From NCBI RefSeq assembly GCF_001580045.1, contig NZ_LSZP01000004.1, positions 1 to 64,000 on the forward strand: a stretch of 64,000 bases of DNA, given 5' to 3'. The number at the start of each line of letters is the position of its first letter. Positions within the stretch are counted from its first letter, which is position 1. Below the pieces are notes generated by a model. That model saw nothing but the letters and a program-made list of their open reading frames with translations, did not search any database and was not told the origin of the DNA. Origin of the DNA: Cephaloticoccus capnophilus. GTDB taxonomy: Bacteria; Verrucomicrobiota; Verrucomicrobiia; Opitutales; Opitutaceae. Positions 61,809 through 64,000 of the stretch are shown one piece after another. A program made the translations under genes and the position numbers.

Positions 61809-62276
61809 TCACGGTTTTTTTCGCCGCGTCCGCGTGCGCAGCCACTGCTGCAACGCGGCAAACACGGCGGCGATTAGCACTAAGCCCAGCCACTTCGGCA
61901 GAGTCGCCGCGCCCGAGCCGTTGAGCCCGGCCTGTGCGCGATCTGCACCCGCACTTGCTGACACATCAAACTCGACCCGTGCCCCATGCCCATCGGTTGC
62001 GAATGCGCGCAACTGCCAAGGCCCCGGCGTATCGGCGATGACGACGGCGCGGCCCCGCGCGTCGGTTTGGCCGCTGAGTGTGGCTTGGGCAGCCCCCGCC
62101 GGCCCGGCCTCGAAACGTGCTCCGACCAGCGGCGTCCCGTCATCATAAGTGAGTGTGATGACCGTCGCTCGGGTTTGCTCGACTTGGTGCCGCACCCCAT
62201 GCGCCCCTGCGGACACTGTAGCGGCTAGCGAAACCGCGAGCCCGACTGCCAAAACCAAGGAAGAGGATAGCTGCAT
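61809..62276 (-). CDS. nikL: NikL-like periplasmic accessory subunit of Ni ECF transporter
   Basis: 155 residues. Signal peptide SLVLAVGLAVSLAATVSA, then AHGVRHQVEQTRATVITLTYDDGTPLVGARFEAGPAG, GQTDARGRAVVIADTPGPWQLRAFATDGHGARVEF, a linker, and a C-terminal transmembrane helix (LGLVLIAAVFAALQQWL) with an Arg/Lys stop-transfer. This is the NikL layout: an extracytoplasmic beta-sandwich with His residues, tethered to the membrane. Known systems of this type are NikMLQO-like. Start ATG at 62276. First gene of the leftward transporter unit. Confidence 0.83.
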   Translation of the reverse strand: MQLSSSLVLAVGLAVSLAATVSAGAHGVRHQVEQTRATVITLTYDDGTPLVGARFEAGPAGAAQATLSGQTDARGRAVVIADTPGPWQLRAFATDGHGARVEFDVSASAGADRAQAGLNGSGAATLPKWLGLVLIAAVFAALQQWLRTRTRRKKP

Positions 62277-62435
62277 AGGCTGCTCAGCCTGCTGGGCGCG
62301 AAGCGCCGACTCCAGCGCAATAGTGCCAAGCCCCCCGCCGCCGCCCTTTGCTAACGCCGCCAGCCGAGCCGTCGCCGCCACGCTTGAAACGGTTCACGAC
62401 CGTCCGCGCGGTCAGTGTCAGAGGTCACAGACCAT
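62277..62435. other. Upstream region of the Ni/Co transporter, no riboswitch recognised
   Basis: I see no cobalamin or NiCo riboswitch motif here. A partial version of the gene-end palindrome (GCGGTCAGTG at 62408-62417) precedes repeat copy E. The remaining segment to clpB is taken by copy E. Confidence 0.5.
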
Positions 62436-62595
62436 CCACTGCGCGTGGGGCGGCAGCGTGTCGCTGCACCCATTTACCGAACGCTTGGTTGCCGTGCGCA
62501 AGCACGGCAACCAAGCGTTCGGTAGAAAGGAGCCCAAACTTGGAGGCGGGAGTTTACTGGTGATTTTTCCCACCTCGCCCAAACGGGTTATCACT

Positions 62596-62600
<5 letters not shown>
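62436..62600. repeat. Mosaic hairpin element, copy E (left half, truncated at clpB)
   Basis: Left end 62436-62474 matches copy A's. The first internal stem is 23 bp and perfect (62475-62497 with 62502-62524) with a GCAA loop. The conserved ~80-bp spacer of the long form follows, including GAGGCGGGA/TCCCACCTC and GGGTTATCACTCTACTTTCC. The core, last stem and right end are missing: similarity stops at the clpB 3' end, whose final codons and TAG lie in repeat sequence. Confidence 0.82.

Positions 62601-64000
<1,400 letters not shown>

Overview
The window is a high-GC, gene-dense bacterial chromosome segment, most likely from a Verrucomicrobiota of the class Opitutia (Opitutaceae-like). Four things point there: PEP-CTERM surface proteins ending in PEPxTYG tails, a TonB receptor with the N-terminal LSPFxV motif, a Minf_1886-family protein (known mainly from Verrucomicrobia and Planctomycetes), and an mcsA-mcsB-clpC cluster in an otherwise Gram-negative gene set. 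This assignment is an inference. I saw no rRNA, tRNA, prophage, transposase or CRISPR array.

Layout. 1-6 kb: the 3' part of a PEP-CTERM gene, then leftward glnS, a CBS/DRTGG pyrophosphatase and a pseudopilin. 6-13.5 kb: ilvE, mcsA-mcsB-clpC, ilvN and ilvC. 13.6-17.3 kb: a tightly overlapping hemC-hemD-degT-trpF run. 17.3-25.2 kb: ogt, yqeY, ffh, an Lrp-like gene, an aminotransferase, der, fmt and a LysM protein. 25-34 kb: parB, secG, a LolA-like protein, an msmX/ugpC-type ATPase, a tandem ribbon-helix-helix protein with a histone-like tail, aspC, an LLM oxidoreductase and trxB. 34-38.4 kb: pdhC, pdhB, pdhA and a Nudix gene, all leftward. 38.6-44.7 kb: a GH38 alpha-mannosidase and a TonB-dependent receptor. 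45-53 kb: metF, a yciH-like gene with a small partner, sucA-sucB-lpd and a HAD phosphatase. 53.5-59.2 kb: a double-domain M16 peptidase, a Minf_1886 protein, a glycosyltransferase and a 5'-truncated PEP-CTERM paralogue. 59.7-64 kb: a Ni/Co ECF transporter set (cbiO, cbiQ, cbiM, nikL) and the C-terminal part of clpB.

How the genes fit together: the core is housekeeping. ilvE, ilvN and ilvC serve branched-chain amino acids; hemC and hemD serve tetrapyrroles; sucA, sucB and lpd form 2-oxoglutarate dehydrogenase, and lpd probably also supplies E3 to the lpd-less pdh cluster. McsA, McsB and ClpC form an arginine-phosphorylation protein quality-control module, complemented by ClpB.

The most unusual content lies between genes. 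Five copies of an ORF-less repeat family (26502-26793, 41760-41989, 53225-53453, 59505-59626, 62436-62600) sit at gene 3' ends. The complete copies are bounded by terminal inverted repeats of about 39 bp and consist almost entirely of hairpins. Stem sequences differ between copies, but the differences are matched on both arms. I do not recognise this family, and it is the best candidate here for an undescribed element. Secondary curiosities are an 8-bp tandem array upstream of the TonB receptor, a recurrent 15-bp palindrome just after stop codons, and a truncated PEP-CTERM paralogue.
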